A DNA stretch of 57,909 nt, from NCBI GenBank assembly GCA_016209985.1, contig JACQVB010000156.1:1-57909 (forward strand), in the 5' to 3' direction. The DNA comes from Gemmatimonadota bacterium. Its GTDB lineage: Bacteria > Gemmatimonadota > Gemmatimonadetes > Gemmatimonadales > GWC2-71-9. Position numbers and translations under genes: made by a program. Shown here piece after piece: positions 1-6,437 of this stretch (the first letter of the stretch is position 1; each line of letters starts with the position of its first letter). Under the pieces are notes generated by a model. That model was not told where the DNA came from, did not search any database, and was given only the letters and a program-made list of their open reading frames with translations.

Positions 1-724
1 CCCGAAGTTGTACTCCAGATTCCGATCGATCTCGTTCATGGCCGCTGCGTTGACGACGAGGGTGGTGTCGCCCGCGATTTGGCCGGGATGGAAAACGGAT
101 TGGACAAACGAGACCGCCGCCATCGGACTCTTGAAGGGAAGTGCAGGCAGTCCAGTCAGCGAGACATCGAGTTCGTCGGGCTCTATGTCGTCGGCGTCCC
201 ACACAGGTAGCACAAGCTGGAAACGTTGCTCAATCGAGTATCGAGGTTCAGTGACGATGAGGCCAAATTTGGTCTCGAGGGCCGCCTCAATCTCGTTGGA
301 AAACTCGACGACGCGGCCACGCCAGCTTCCCGCAGCTTCTCCTGGAGTATCGGTCGTTCCGGTCCATAACCCCAACGCTTCCCGGAGCCGGTCGCGGATT
401 TGAGGCATCTCATCGATCACTTTCCCCACGATGGGGCCCAGATCATTCGCATCCTGTGCAATCAACCGGGAAGGATAAATGTAGGTTGCCGCCGTAAACC
501 CGGTTCTGTTGTATGTCGTTCGGTGTGGATTCAGCAGAAAATGTGTCGCCCCGAATTGGGCTTCGGTACCAGAGGTGCTGCAAAAAGCCAGGGCGCAGAC
601 GTCGTTCTCCACTCGGCCTTTGCTCAATAGAACCGCAGGGCGTCTCTTGGGATCGCCATCTGCGCTTCCCTCCGGCGGGAGCAGGTAGACCTCTCCGGGA
701 TACCTCGTTGGACCTCCTCGGCAC
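1..724 (-). CDS. PemK/MazF-like toxin domain fused to an extra C-terminal region (partial, no clear start)
   Basis: An open frame on the minus strand runs off the left edge of the window. Its first ~110 residues resemble the PemK/MazF endoribonuclease family: GEVYLLPPEG, then DPKRRPAVLLS, a hydrophobic strand leading to CSTSGTEAQFG, and a last helix VGKVIDEMPQIRDRLREALG. MazF proteins normally end there, but this frame continues for more than 130 residues into an unrecognised segment. No ATG, GTG or TTG lies in frame near the beginning. A GTG at 724 with an AGGAGG-like stretch is in another frame, so either one base is inserted or lost near 700-724 or the start is non-canonical. A hairpin terminator for the upstream gene lies just before it. 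It is a probable RNase toxin relative; activity is unknown. Confidence 0.55.
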
Positions 725-727
725 CTG

Positions 728-758
728 AAAAAGGGGCGGACCGTACTCGGCCCGCCCC
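728..758 (-). terminator. Rho-independent terminator
   Basis: On the minus strand, GGGGCGG (from 758) pairs with CCGCCCC (to 733) around a loop that can itself form CCG/CGG pairs. It is followed by TTTTT (732-728). It lies about 30 nt downstream of the stop at 788 and would end that transcript before the PemK-like gene. Confidence 0.7.
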
Positions 759-787
759 AATAGTGCGTTGCGTCTCCGTGCGCTCTG

Positions 788-1216
788 CTAGCTGGCCTTC
801 TTTCGGCGTGCCTTGATGAGCTTCCGCAGACTATTCAGGCCAGACTTCTGGGCAGAGAAATAATCCTCCGCGTCTTCCGGCGGCGTTGGATCCACGGGAC
901 GAGCACGGTGGCTTGGTTTCTTACTTGGTAAAGGAGTATCTCTTTTTCCGAAAGAATGGCGCATTGGCCGATCCCTTTTTTTAGCGATTCGTTGATCGCC
1001 TTCCCGCGACGATGGCCATGGCCAAAGCGGCGGATCGGGCCCTTGAGCGTGGAATACACTATCCCGCAAGGCACGTTCCGTCAAGAAGATGCGATCTGCA
1101 GGTACCTTTAGTGTGTGATGCATGCCACACGCAGTTGGTGGCGTGCTCCGAGCCGACCTGCCCTCGGCTGCGCGTTCGGCGGCTATACAACCATCAACTA
1201 TCTGAACCATCATCAA
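788..1216 (-). CDS. Unrecognised small basic protein, probably frameshifted
   Basis: The C-terminal ~35 residues look like real coding sequence: an acidic patch PEDAEDYFSAQ followed by the basic tail LIKARRKKAS. A good terminator follows within 60 nt, which supports a transcript in this direction. The N-terminal half is less convincing. A second frame (1074-835) carries a more protein-like stretch, so a frameshift near 900-1000 is likely. Its position directly upstream of the PemK-like gene would suit an antitoxin, but no antitoxin fold is recognisable. Confidence 0.3.
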   Translation of the reverse strand: MMMVQIVDGCIAAERAAEGRSARSTPPTACGMHHTLKVPADRIFLTERALRDSVFHAQGPDPPLWPWPSSREGDQRIAKKRDRPMRHSFGKRDTPLPSKKPSHRARPVDPTPPEDAEDYFSAQKSGLNSLRKLIKARRKKAS

Positions 1217-1558
1217 CTATCTGAACCATCCCGCGCAAAAGAGAAAACAACGCGGCGAAACGGTCCCCCTGCGCGGCTCTTCCACCGAGAATACCTGGGA
1301 CCTGATCCTCAAGCGGCCCGGGATCCAGGCCCCCGATCAGACTAAGAATCCGCTGGAGAAGGTCCTGTCCCGCGAACGGGGACTCCAGGTGAAGCCCTGA
1401 GCCTGCTCAAGCCCGAAGACCGGCGCTGCATCGAGCTATTCCATATCGAGGAGCGATCCTACGAGGAGATTGCCGCAGAAATGCGCGTTCCGGTGAGGAC
1501 GGTAGACACGAGGCTCACCCGCGCGCGCAAGCACTTCAGCGCGGCACTGAAAAAGTGA
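1203..1558 (+). pseudogene. ECF sigma factor remnant (linker and region 4)
   Basis: Two frames together spell the second half of an ECF sigma factor. Frame one (1221-1400) carries a basic linker and ends at a TGA. After a one-base shift near 1391 the next frame (to 1558) reads LSLLKPEDRRCIELFHIEE, then SYEEIAAEMRVPVRTVDTRL, which is a typical sigma region 4 helix-turn-helix, ending TRARKHFSAALKK. Upstream, a perfect 19-bp tandem duplication (1192-1210 and 1211-1229) breaks the frame again. Region 2 is missing here; a region 2 fragment of a similar factor lies at 11643. ECF factors of this kind often accompany Ser/Thr kinases in related phyla. Confidence 0.7.
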
Positions 1559-1642
1559 AGAACCGGTAACCCGCCCCGCTCCTCCGAGCCCCGGGCCATT
1601 ACTCTCCTTCATCGCTATCTCACTGAATCCGCCGCCGGACGG

Positions 1643-2200
1643 TTACTCGGCGCCAACCTCGTCAAAGAACGGTGGAAGCTCCAGTTCGAATGCCGGGTTG
1701 CCGCTCGCCGGCTGCCAATTCAACCGCTCGGTGAGGATTTCGGGCCGCTGGTCGTCCGGCCGCCAGCGCTCGATCAGACGAGCATCGAGATCCACGATCC
1801 AGTACTCGTCCGCCAGCTCGGCATACAACCGGCGCTTCTCTTGGCGGTCGGCGCGCGCCGTCGAGGGCGAGAGCACTTCCACCGCGAGCAGAAGGTGGGT
1901 GATCTCGGTCCATTTCCGAATAGGACGGTGGCCTTTCGGCAGCACGAACAGATCGGGCTGCACCAGGCGATCCTCCCGGGTGGAGATATCGGCGGGCGAG
2001 GCGAGCGTTTCTCCGATCCTGGTAGACAGTGTGTACGAGGTAAGGGGGAACTGGATCTTCGCTACCGCGCGCTGGTGTCGGGGAGCTGGCGCCGGGGTCA
2101 CGAACAGCTCCCCGTCGATGACCTCGTAGCGGTTGCCGTCGTCGGGCAAGGCCCGCACCATCTCGGCGGTCCAGCGGCTGGTAGCCTGCGGCATACCCAT
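1643..2200 (-). CDS. Uma2 family endonuclease-like protein (DUF820)
   Basis: About 185 residues of the Uma2/DUF820 family, a PD-(D/E)XK-type fold widespread in cyanobacteria and soil bacteria with no settled cellular role. Visible landmarks are RYEVIDGELFVTPAPAPRHQ near the N-terminus, the core VQPDLFVLP, LLLAVEVLSPSTARADRQEK (the E-V-LSPST segment), and YWIVDLDARLIERWRP. The start is taken at the ATG at 2200 (MGMPQATSRW). The frame is open further upstream, but that extension does not look like protein. Family membership is confident; function is not. Confidence 0.85.
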   Translation of the reverse strand: MGMPQATSRWTAEMVRALPDDGNRYEVIDGELFVTPAPAPRHQRAVAKIQFPLTSYTLSTRIGETLASPADISTREDRLVQPDLFVLPKGHRPIRKWTEITHLLLAVEVLSPSTARADRQEKRRLYAELADEYWIVDLDARLIERWRPDDQRPEILTERLNWQPASGNPAFELELPPFFDEVGAE

Positions 2201-2679
2201 AAGATGCTCGGCGTTTGGTAAGTGGGACAAGAGCGCACCGCCCACCGTAACGCGGCTTGGTATCACCGGCGTAACCAATTTCGCGCGGGCGTGGTACCGT
2301 TTCCTGCGGCTTACGGCGCCGCCCCCTTCTTCCTCAACCTCCTCTCCGCTGTCCCCCGGTGAAAGCGCATCCAAGCAGTTCTCTTCCAGTGACTTGGCTA
2401 GCATAGGTCGAATAGAGGTGTCGGTCAACACCGCCGCTTACCGGTCCGGTTACGACGCGGCCTATGTCGGCTACCAGGGTCTCTCGACACGCTACCTGGC
2501 AGAGCTCCGGAAGCCGCGAATTCGTTTCGGATCGGCGGTGGAGTTCCTCGCGGTCGCGGGATTCGGCGTCGTGCTCGGGCGGGCGATCCCCCGCTAGCAT
2601 GGCCCTGACCGCGTTTGGCGTAACACTCGGCAGGGTCTGGTCTTACACGGCTGGGACCGGTCGTTTTCTAATGGCGAAG
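2201..2679. other. Stretch with no confident gene
   Basis: About 480 bp between Uma2 and a tandem-repeat tract. The plus strand around 2430-2597 has one open frame with plausible composition, ending FLAVAGFGVVLGRAIPR, but it lacks a convincing start and matches nothing I recognise. It may be the tail of a decayed gene. Confidence 0.4.
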
Positions 2680-2847
2680 GGCGGTTTGCTCACGCCTTCA
2701 GCCTGTTTCCTCACGTCGTCAGGCTGTTTGCTCACGCCGTCAGCCTGTTTGCCCACGCTCTCAGCCTGTTTGCTCACGCCGTCAGGCTACTGTCTTACGA
2801 CGTCAGCCTACCGCCTTACGCTATCGGCAAGTCGCCTCACGACGTGG
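2680..2847. repeat. Eight tandem 21-bp repeats
   Basis: Eight consecutive 21-bp units close to GCCTGTTTGCTCACGCCGTCA. The first five are close copies; the last three drift (for example GGCTACTGTCTTACGACGTCA). The unit length is a multiple of three, so a plus-strand frame encodes a heptapeptide repeat like ACLLTPS. No gene family explains that product, so I annotate the tract as a repeat. Confidence 0.85.
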
Positions 2848-2991
2848 GAAAATGGTTCAGCGGCGCGGGCACGTCCGCCTCCCCTCCCGGCAAATGCTCC
2901 GACGATCAGCGCCGGTCTCCTGAAGCCGTGAGATCGGGTTCACAGGATCACTTTCACAGGAGCTTTGTATGCCCACGTTTCCCAAGACCTG

Positions 2992-3288
2992 ATGAGCGGC
3001 CGCGACCTGCCCGAAGATCTGGCCATGGGCGTCACCGCGGTCGGCATGTTTCTCCTGATCCCGGCCGGTATCACTTCCGGAGTCCTGCACGGCACCAGCG
3101 ACGAGACTGTGGCGGATTGGTGGCTGATGTTCTGGAGCAGCCGCCTGGACCACTGGACCGTGAAGCTCGCGAGTGTGGGACTGCCGAGCCAATGGAACCC
3201 GCGGAGAGCGCTCGTGCGTGAACCGATCATTCCCAGCGATGAGGAGGCGGGGCGGATCTGGAACTGGGCCGAGGCGGAAGGAGGCTGA
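2992..3288 (+). CDS. Hypothetical protein with one membrane-like segment
   Basis: Codon use is strongly coding-like. The product has a hydrophobic stretch (VGMFLLIPAGITSGVLHG), a Trp-rich middle (ADWWLMFWSSRLDHW) and an acidic C-terminus (PSDEEAGRIWNWAEAEGG). A good ribosome site (AGGAG, 2958-2962) precedes an ATG at 2969 that opens only MPTFPKT then TGA. That stop overlaps the ATG at 2992 as TGATG. The main frame is therefore either translated by coupling from a 7-codon leader, or the gene has a frameshift close to its start. No family recognised. Confidence 0.45.
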   Translation: MSGRDLPEDLAMGVTAVGMFLLIPAGITSGVLHGTSDETVADWWLMFWSSRLDHWTVKLASVGLPSQWNPRRALVREPIIPSDEEAGRIWNWAEAEGG

Positions 3289-3329
3289 CTACTGCGCAGT
3301 TCGCCCGGCGGCCTCGGCGCAGCCCGAGG

Positions 3330-3363
3330 TCCTGAGCAAAGCGAAGTCCTGAGCAAAGCGAAG
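3330..3363. repeat. Doubled CCTGAGCAAAGCGAAG element
   Basis: Two adjacent copies of TCCTGAGCAAAGCGAAG, related to the element at 12583 and, in reverse orientation, at 12862. A separate GC-rich palindrome (GCGGGCT TTCT AGCCCGC, about 3370-3387) follows at once. These look like interspersed REP-type sequences. Confidence 0.6.
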
Positions 3364-3407
3364 GAAGCGCGGGCTTTCTAGCCCGCGATTTCGCGGAGCG
3401 TGAGGCG

Positions 3408-3484
3408 TGAGACCGAAATCGCCGCGCAGGTCACCCACCCCAACATTCTGCTGCACGACTCCGGTGAGACCGAAGGGTGTGCGA
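3408..3484 (+). pseudogene. Ser/Thr kinase remnant (C-helix region)
   Basis: One frame reads ETEIAAQVTHPNILLHDSGE. This matches residues ~63-85 of the intact kinases in this window (EIEIAAQLSHPHILPLLDSG). The surrounding bases do not continue the kinase in either direction, so only about 25 codons survive. Confidence 0.6.
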
Positions 3485-3490
3485 TGACGC

Positions 3491-3721
3491 TCATTCTCCC
3501 GAGGACGTTTCGAGTTGCTTGGCAAGTCGCGCTCGCAGTCCCACCACCGTGAGTCCCAGAACCTCCGCCTTCTTTTCGTCGTAGCGCACGATAAGCCCGT
3601 CCCCGATATCGACGCCGATGGCCGGCCGAGGGTCGCCCAGGGATAGGTAGAGCACGTCCGCCTTGGCATCGTACTCCCAATCAATCGTCTTTGACTTCTC
3701 GAGCATTTTCAGCGCTTCCAT
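3491..3721 (-). CDS. DUF2283 domain protein
   Basis: A 76-residue protein with the DUF2283 signature: IDWEYDAKADVLYLSLGDP, then GVDIGDGLIVRYDEKKAEVLGLTV. The family occurs next to small DUF4258-type partners and is suspected to be one half of a toxin-antitoxin-like pair. Here its ATG overlaps the stop of a short upstream frame (ATGGAAGCGCTGA), so the two were co-translated. The partner appears truncated. Confidence 0.8.
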   Translation of the reverse strand: MEALKMLEKSKTIDWEYDAKADVLYLSLGDPRPAIGVDIGDGLIVRYDEKKAEVLGLTVVGLRARLAKQLETSSGE

Positions 3722-3828
3722 AAGATCATCCTCGCCGCAGACGGGCGGCTGGTCAGATAGGCCGTAACGGTGAACCCATCGATGCTGCTGACCTCCCGAT
3801 ATACCACGACCAGAGGCTTGGACGTCAT
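3709..3828 (-). pseudogene. Truncated partner gene of the DUF2283 protein
   Basis: A 39-codon frame from an ATG at 3828 reads PLVVVYREVSSIDGFTVTAY and ends RMILWKR, overlapping the start of the DUF2283 gene. The ending resembles the C-terminus of DUF4258-like partners, though similarity is short. The same frame has a stop 45 nt further upstream (about 3874), so the N-terminal half is gone. Confidence 0.5.
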
Positions 3829-3901
3829 TGAGATCGCGGAATAGAGCCGCACCGCGGGTGACTCCGGCGTCCTTCAGCCGCTTTGCGCCCGGTCCTGAGC
3901 G

Positions 3902-4267
3902 TCAGATCCCGGCGATCGGAATGCGTCGGGAACGCCGTAACTGACGGTCCCGCGTCACCAGCGGCACCCCATGCACGATGCTGGTTGCGGCGATCAGCTC
4001 GTCGGCCGGGTCGCCTCCCACGTCCAGCCGGCAACTTTCGCGACAGACCTCCCAGCTCAGGGGCCAGGTGTGAATCCGGGAGAGCACCCGGATGACGGCG
4101 CCATCGTCCAGATCCAGCTCGATTCGCCCCAGTTGCCGCAGCTTGCAGATCTCCCAGTGCACGATGGCGGAAACGCTCCAGACATCGCCGGCTAGCAGCG
4201 TACGCTCGCGCGCGGTGAGCCGGCCGCCCAGCGCGTGGAGCAGCACATGGGTGTCAAGATTGAGCAC
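3902..4267 (-). CDS. PIN-domain toxin (VapC-like)
   Basis: A 121-residue PIN-domain protein, predicted ribonuclease toxin. The first acidic residue sits in NLDTHVLLHAL, followed by SAIVHWEICKL (second acidic residue), then DPADELIAATSIVHGVPLVT and TRDRQLR (third and fourth). The start is taken as the GTG at 4267 (VLNLDTHV); upstream codons in frame are the antisense-like tail of the antitoxin. It overlaps the upstream antitoxin by 14 nt, a standard vapBC-type arrangement. Length and motif order match the family. Confidence 0.9.
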   Translation of the reverse strand: MLNLDTHVLLHALGGRLTARERTLLAGDVWSVSAIVHWEICKLRQLGRIELDLDDGAVIRVLSRIHTWPLSWEVCRESCRLDVGGDPADELIAATSIVHGVPLVTRDRQLRRSRRIPIAGI

Positions 4268-4478
4268 GCCAGGATGTTCCGGTGGACAGGAGGTTCCCCT
4301 TGATGCGCAGTTTGCCGGCCAGGGCGCCCACCAGTTCTCGCGACTCCTGCGCGACGGGGACCAGCCGGGCAACCGGCTTGCCGTGTTTGGTGATCACGAT
4401 GCCTTCCGGCCCCACGCTGTCGAGCAGGGCCAGGCATTCTTGCTTGAATTGGGCCGCGCCGATGGTCTTCTCGGCCAT
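4254..4478 (-). CDS. Phd/YefM-type antitoxin
   Basis: About 74 residues from the ATG at 4478 (MAEKTIGAAQFKQECLALLD). The N-terminal Phd/YefM DNA-binding fold is visible as GPEGIVITKHGKPVARLVPV, followed by a helix that would bind the toxin (ELVGALAGKLRIKGNLL). It overlaps the downstream PIN toxin and probably represses the pair's promoter. The pair sits directly against a kinase C-terminal fragment, as if inserted or left behind in a decayed kinase gene. Confidence 0.9.
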   Translation of the reverse strand: MAEKTIGAAQFKQECLALLDSVGPEGIVITKHGKPVARLVPVAQESRELVGALAGKLRIKGNLLSTGTSWRAQS

Positions 4479-4554
4479 AAAACGTCCAGAATTAGTGTCC
4501 AGACGCAATTTATCACCATTGTCGGCCATGGGCCACGCCCCGCGGTGTCCGTGA

Positions 4555-4980
4555 CGGTTCTCGCCGGACGGACGCTGGATCGCCTACCAGTCAAACGAGT
4601 CCGGTCGCCACGAGATCTACATCAAGGAGTTTCCCGGTGTGGGGTCTGGTGGCGGACGGCCGGTTTCGACTGCTGGCGGGGTCGAGCCGCGCTGGCCGCG
4701 ACGGGGGACCGAGCTGTTCTACATCGCGCCGAACAACATGCTCATGACTGTACCGATGAAGCTCGGCCTGAATGGAGAAGCGGGATTGCCCCAGCCGCTG
4801 TTCCCTGCGAGGCCGACGGGCGTGCTGCGGTATGACGCTTCGGCCGACGGCCAGCGATTCCTGGTGAGTACTCCCACGGACCAGACGACCTACGCGCCGG
4901 CAACGGTCGTCTTGAACTGGCGACAAGCGCTGGCACACCGCTCGGGAGTCACGCGGAAGTGGCAAATCGACCGGCGGACA
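4555..4980 (+). pseudogene. C-terminal PD40-propeller fragment of a Ser/Thr kinase
   Basis: The frame opens with RFSPDGRWIAYQSNESGR and continues HEIYIKEFPG, RPVSTAGGVEPRWPRRGTE, LFYIAPNNMLM and finally VVLNWRQALAHR. This is the last blade and tail seen in the propeller-type kinases at 22233 and 28338. Nothing upstream (4479-4550) continues the kinase, so the first three quarters are lost. The open frame runs on to 5220, but beyond about 4980 it lies antisense to the RelE/Phd-type pair. Confidence 0.75.
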
Positions 4981-5015
4981 CGAGCTTCGCAACGCCTGCT
5001 GCGCGATAACGGCTG

Positions 5016-5267
5016 TCAATCACGGTCGACATGTTCCAGTGGTACCCCGCGACCGAGTCGTAGGTCGGCTCTGGCCTCGGCGACTCGCCGAAGAAATTCG
5101 AGATCATTTTCCATGCGGTACTCGAACCAATCGTCGTCAGAATGGAACCCGATCAATACGCCCGCGGGCCGACCGTGGCGCGTGATCACGATCTCCTCGT
5201 CGGCGGCGAGGCGGAGATAACGCGAGAGGTCATCCTTTACTTCCGCCAGCGGTACCCTCTTCGCCAC
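5016..5267 (-). CDS. Phd/YefM-type antitoxin (second gene of a RelE-type pair)
   Basis: From a GTG at 5267 the frame reads VAKRVPLAEVKDDLSRYLRL, then EEIVITRHGRPAGVLIGF, the Phd/YefM fold, and an acidic helix (DWFEYRMENDLEFLRRVAEA). A GGGAG ribosome site lies about 10 nt before the GTG. The gene overlaps the end of the upstream toxin gene by 38 nt, giving toxin-first order, as in higBA-like or reversed relBE loci. Confidence 0.85.
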   Translation of the reverse strand: MAKRVPLAEVKDDLSRYLRLAADEEIVITRHGRPAGVLIGFHSDDDWFEYRMENDLEFLRRVAEARADLRLGRGVPLEHVDRD

Positions 5268-5553
5268 CGGCTTGATGCTCCCGGAGCCACGCCGCGGCCT
5301 CTTCTTTCGTGACGATCGCGAGGACCTCGACGGTTTCATCCGTGATGTCATAGAACACCCGCACATCAGAGACCCGGAGCCGGTACTGCGGTCGGTTGAT
5401 GCCTCGCAGCCGCTTGATGCGGCTTTTGCTCACCCTGGCCGGCTCGTGCCGCAGGTGACGCTCGATGCCATCCCGGATCTCAGCCCGGAGGTACGCGGGA
5501 AGCGCGCGCAAGGCCGCTGCCGCTCCGGGCGCCAGGATGATCTCGTAGCGCAT
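5230..5553 (-). CDS. RelE/ParE-family toxin
   Basis: A 107-residue RelE-superfamily protein: MRYEIILAPGAAAALRALP, a basic helix, then RGINRPQYRLRVSDVRVFYD and VEVLAIVTKEEAAAWL. Length and order of strands fit the mRNA-cleaving RelE group; catalysis would rely on the basic residues in the R-Y-R-L-R region. The ATG at 5553 is preferred; another ATG lies 9 nt upstream (5562). The GC-rich tail overlaps the antitoxin gene. Confidence 0.88.
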   Translation of the reverse strand: MRYEIILAPGAAAALRALPAYLRAEIRDGIERHLRHEPARVSKSRIKRLRGINRPQYRLRVSDVRVFYDITDETVEVLAIVTKEEAAAWLREHQAGGEEGTAGGSKG

Positions 5554-5637
5554 TATAGCCATAATATAGCCATCTTTGTGGCATCGGAATGATTCAGGGT
5601 CCGTTCCTACCCGCGCGATGTCGGGGCGAATCTGCTC

Positions 5638-5664
5638 GCCGAGTGGTCATGCAAATCGTATCTT
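5638..5664 (+). promoter_or_regulatory. Promoter-like GCCGAG-N15-TATCTT
   Basis: GCCGAG at 5638-5643, 15 nt, then TATCTT at 5659-5664. The GTG of the kinase N-terminal remnant follows after 7 nt. The same spacing and near-identical boxes precede the kinase starts at 6438, 19849 and 28338. Confidence 0.6.
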
Positions 5665-5671
5665 GGTTCAC

Positions 5672-5782
5672 GTGAGCGAGATTCTCGAACGTCTCAAAGC
5701 TGCCCTCGCCGATCGTTACACGATCGAGCGCGAGCTCGGTCGCGGGGGCGTGGCCACGGTCTACCTGGCGGTCAGTGAGTAA
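5672..5782 (+). pseudogene. N-terminal remnant of a Ser/Thr kinase
   Basis: The GTG at 5672 opens SEILERLKAALADRYTIERE and LGRGGVATVYLA, which is the first ~35 residues of the kinases in this locus including the glycine loop. The frame then breaks off into VSE and TGA. The next bases are unrelated. The start and its promoter-like box are preserved, so a short peptide could still be made. Confidence 0.8.
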
Positions 5783-5871
5783 CCGGCCCCTTAACGTGCT
5801 TCGCAAGAAAACGATCCTTTGACGCGCAGTTCGGGTTAGCGGTTCAAGTCGGTAACACCGATCTTTGCGCC

Positions 5872-6063
5872 ATGCTCGACAAGCGCAAGGCCAGGTACCT
5901 CACGGGTGAAACGATCCGGGAGATTGGCATCCTCACACTTGTTTTCGTTCCACTTGATATCTTGCTGGCCAGTCAGCCGATCAACCTCCTGGGTATCTCA
6001 CTCGGGCTGGCGGGCGGGTTAATTTCCATTGCGGTGGGCATCGTAGCAGAGTCACGGGTGTAG
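5872..6063 (+). CDS. Small membrane protein (63 residues)
   Basis: MLDKRKARYLTGETIREIG followed by two hydrophobic segments (ILTLVFVPLDILLA and GISLGLAGGLISIAVGIVA). A basic N-terminus and two helices make it an inner-membrane protein. No family recognised. It forms a pair with the 42-residue gene starting 11 nt downstream. A 5'-truncated relative (REVGVLLIAFAPLDVG) lies at 12302, again paired with a tiny membrane gene and again beside kinases. Confidence 0.65.
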   Translation: MLDKRKARYLTGETIREIGILTLVFVPLDILLASQPINLLGISLGLAGGLISIAVGIVAESRV

Positions 6064-6073
6064 GAGCGGATTG

Positions 6074-6202
6074 ATGAGTTATCTACTGGTGTGGCTGCCG
6101 ACATTTGTAGCCGTCGCTATTCTGATGGTCGCAGCGCTGCTCCTCGATCTCAGCATCAAGCGCGACGAGCGTCGCAAGGCAGGCGAAGGTCCCGAGCACT
6201 AA
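6074..6202 (+). CDS. Tiny single-helix membrane protein (42 residues)
   Basis: The ATG at 6074 follows a TAGGAG ribosome site that overlaps the upstream stop. The product is MSYLLVWLPTFVAVAILMVA, a second half of the helix (ALLLDLSI) and a charged tail KRDERRKAGEGPEH. One transmembrane helix with a cytosolic basic tail is predicted. Co-translation with the 63-residue protein suggests they act together. Function unknown. Confidence 0.6.
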   Translation: MSYLLVWLPTFVAVAILMVAALLLDLSIKRDERRKAGEGPEH

Positions 6203-6238
6203 CCCTGCACGGGCGGATTGCTGAGTCCGTGCGGTTGC

Positions 6239-6266
6239 TTGACGGTCCCTCCTGCGGCTGCATCTT
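6239..6266 (+). promoter_or_regulatory. Promoter-like TTGACG-N16-CATCTT
   Basis: A sigma-70-like -35 box TTGACG (6239-6244), a 16-nt spacer and CATCTT (6261-6266), with the GTG of the kinase remnant 8 nt further on. An equivalent site with identical boxes and spacing lies at 19192-19219. Confidence 0.55.
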
Positions 6267-6274
6267 AACTGCTC

Positions 6275-6393
6275 GTGGCCGATCTCCTCGAACGCCTCAA
6301 GTCCGCCCTCGCCGACCGCCACGCGAATCGAGCGCGAGCTCGGCTATCTAGCCCGCGATTCCGGGATCGCAGAGCGCTTCTGGCCGAGCGCTG
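6275..6393 (+). pseudogene. Frameshifted N-terminal remnant of a Ser/Thr kinase
   Basis: GTG at 6275 opens ADLLERLKSALADRHA, clearly the kinase N-terminus. A deletion then shifts the frame so that the DNA for IERELG (GCGAATCGAGCGCGAGCTCGG) is still legible out of frame before the copy is replaced by a CTAGCCCGCGATTCC repeat piece. It lies immediately upstream of the complete kinase gene K1. Confidence 0.75.
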
Positions 6394-6409
6394 ACCCGAA
6401 CCGTATCGT
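6383..6409 (+). promoter_or_regulatory. Promoter-like GCCGAG-N15-TATCGT upstream of K1
   Basis: GCCGAG (6383-6388), 15 nt, TATCGT (6404-6409). The 28 bases after it, up to the GTG at 6438, resemble those upstream of the kinase at 28338, so the two genes share a promoter region by duplication. Confidence 0.6.
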
Positions 6410-6437
6410 TGTAGCCAACCTCCCCGTGAGTTCGGGC

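Noticed and set aside
2680-2847. CRISPR array
   Set aside because: Units are directly abutting with no unique spacers and no cas genes lie nearby.
2464-2931. Plus-strand frame with ACLLTPS-like heptapeptide repeats
   Set aside because: The repeat arises from the 21-bp tandem tract; flanking codons show no protein-like pattern and no ribosome site.
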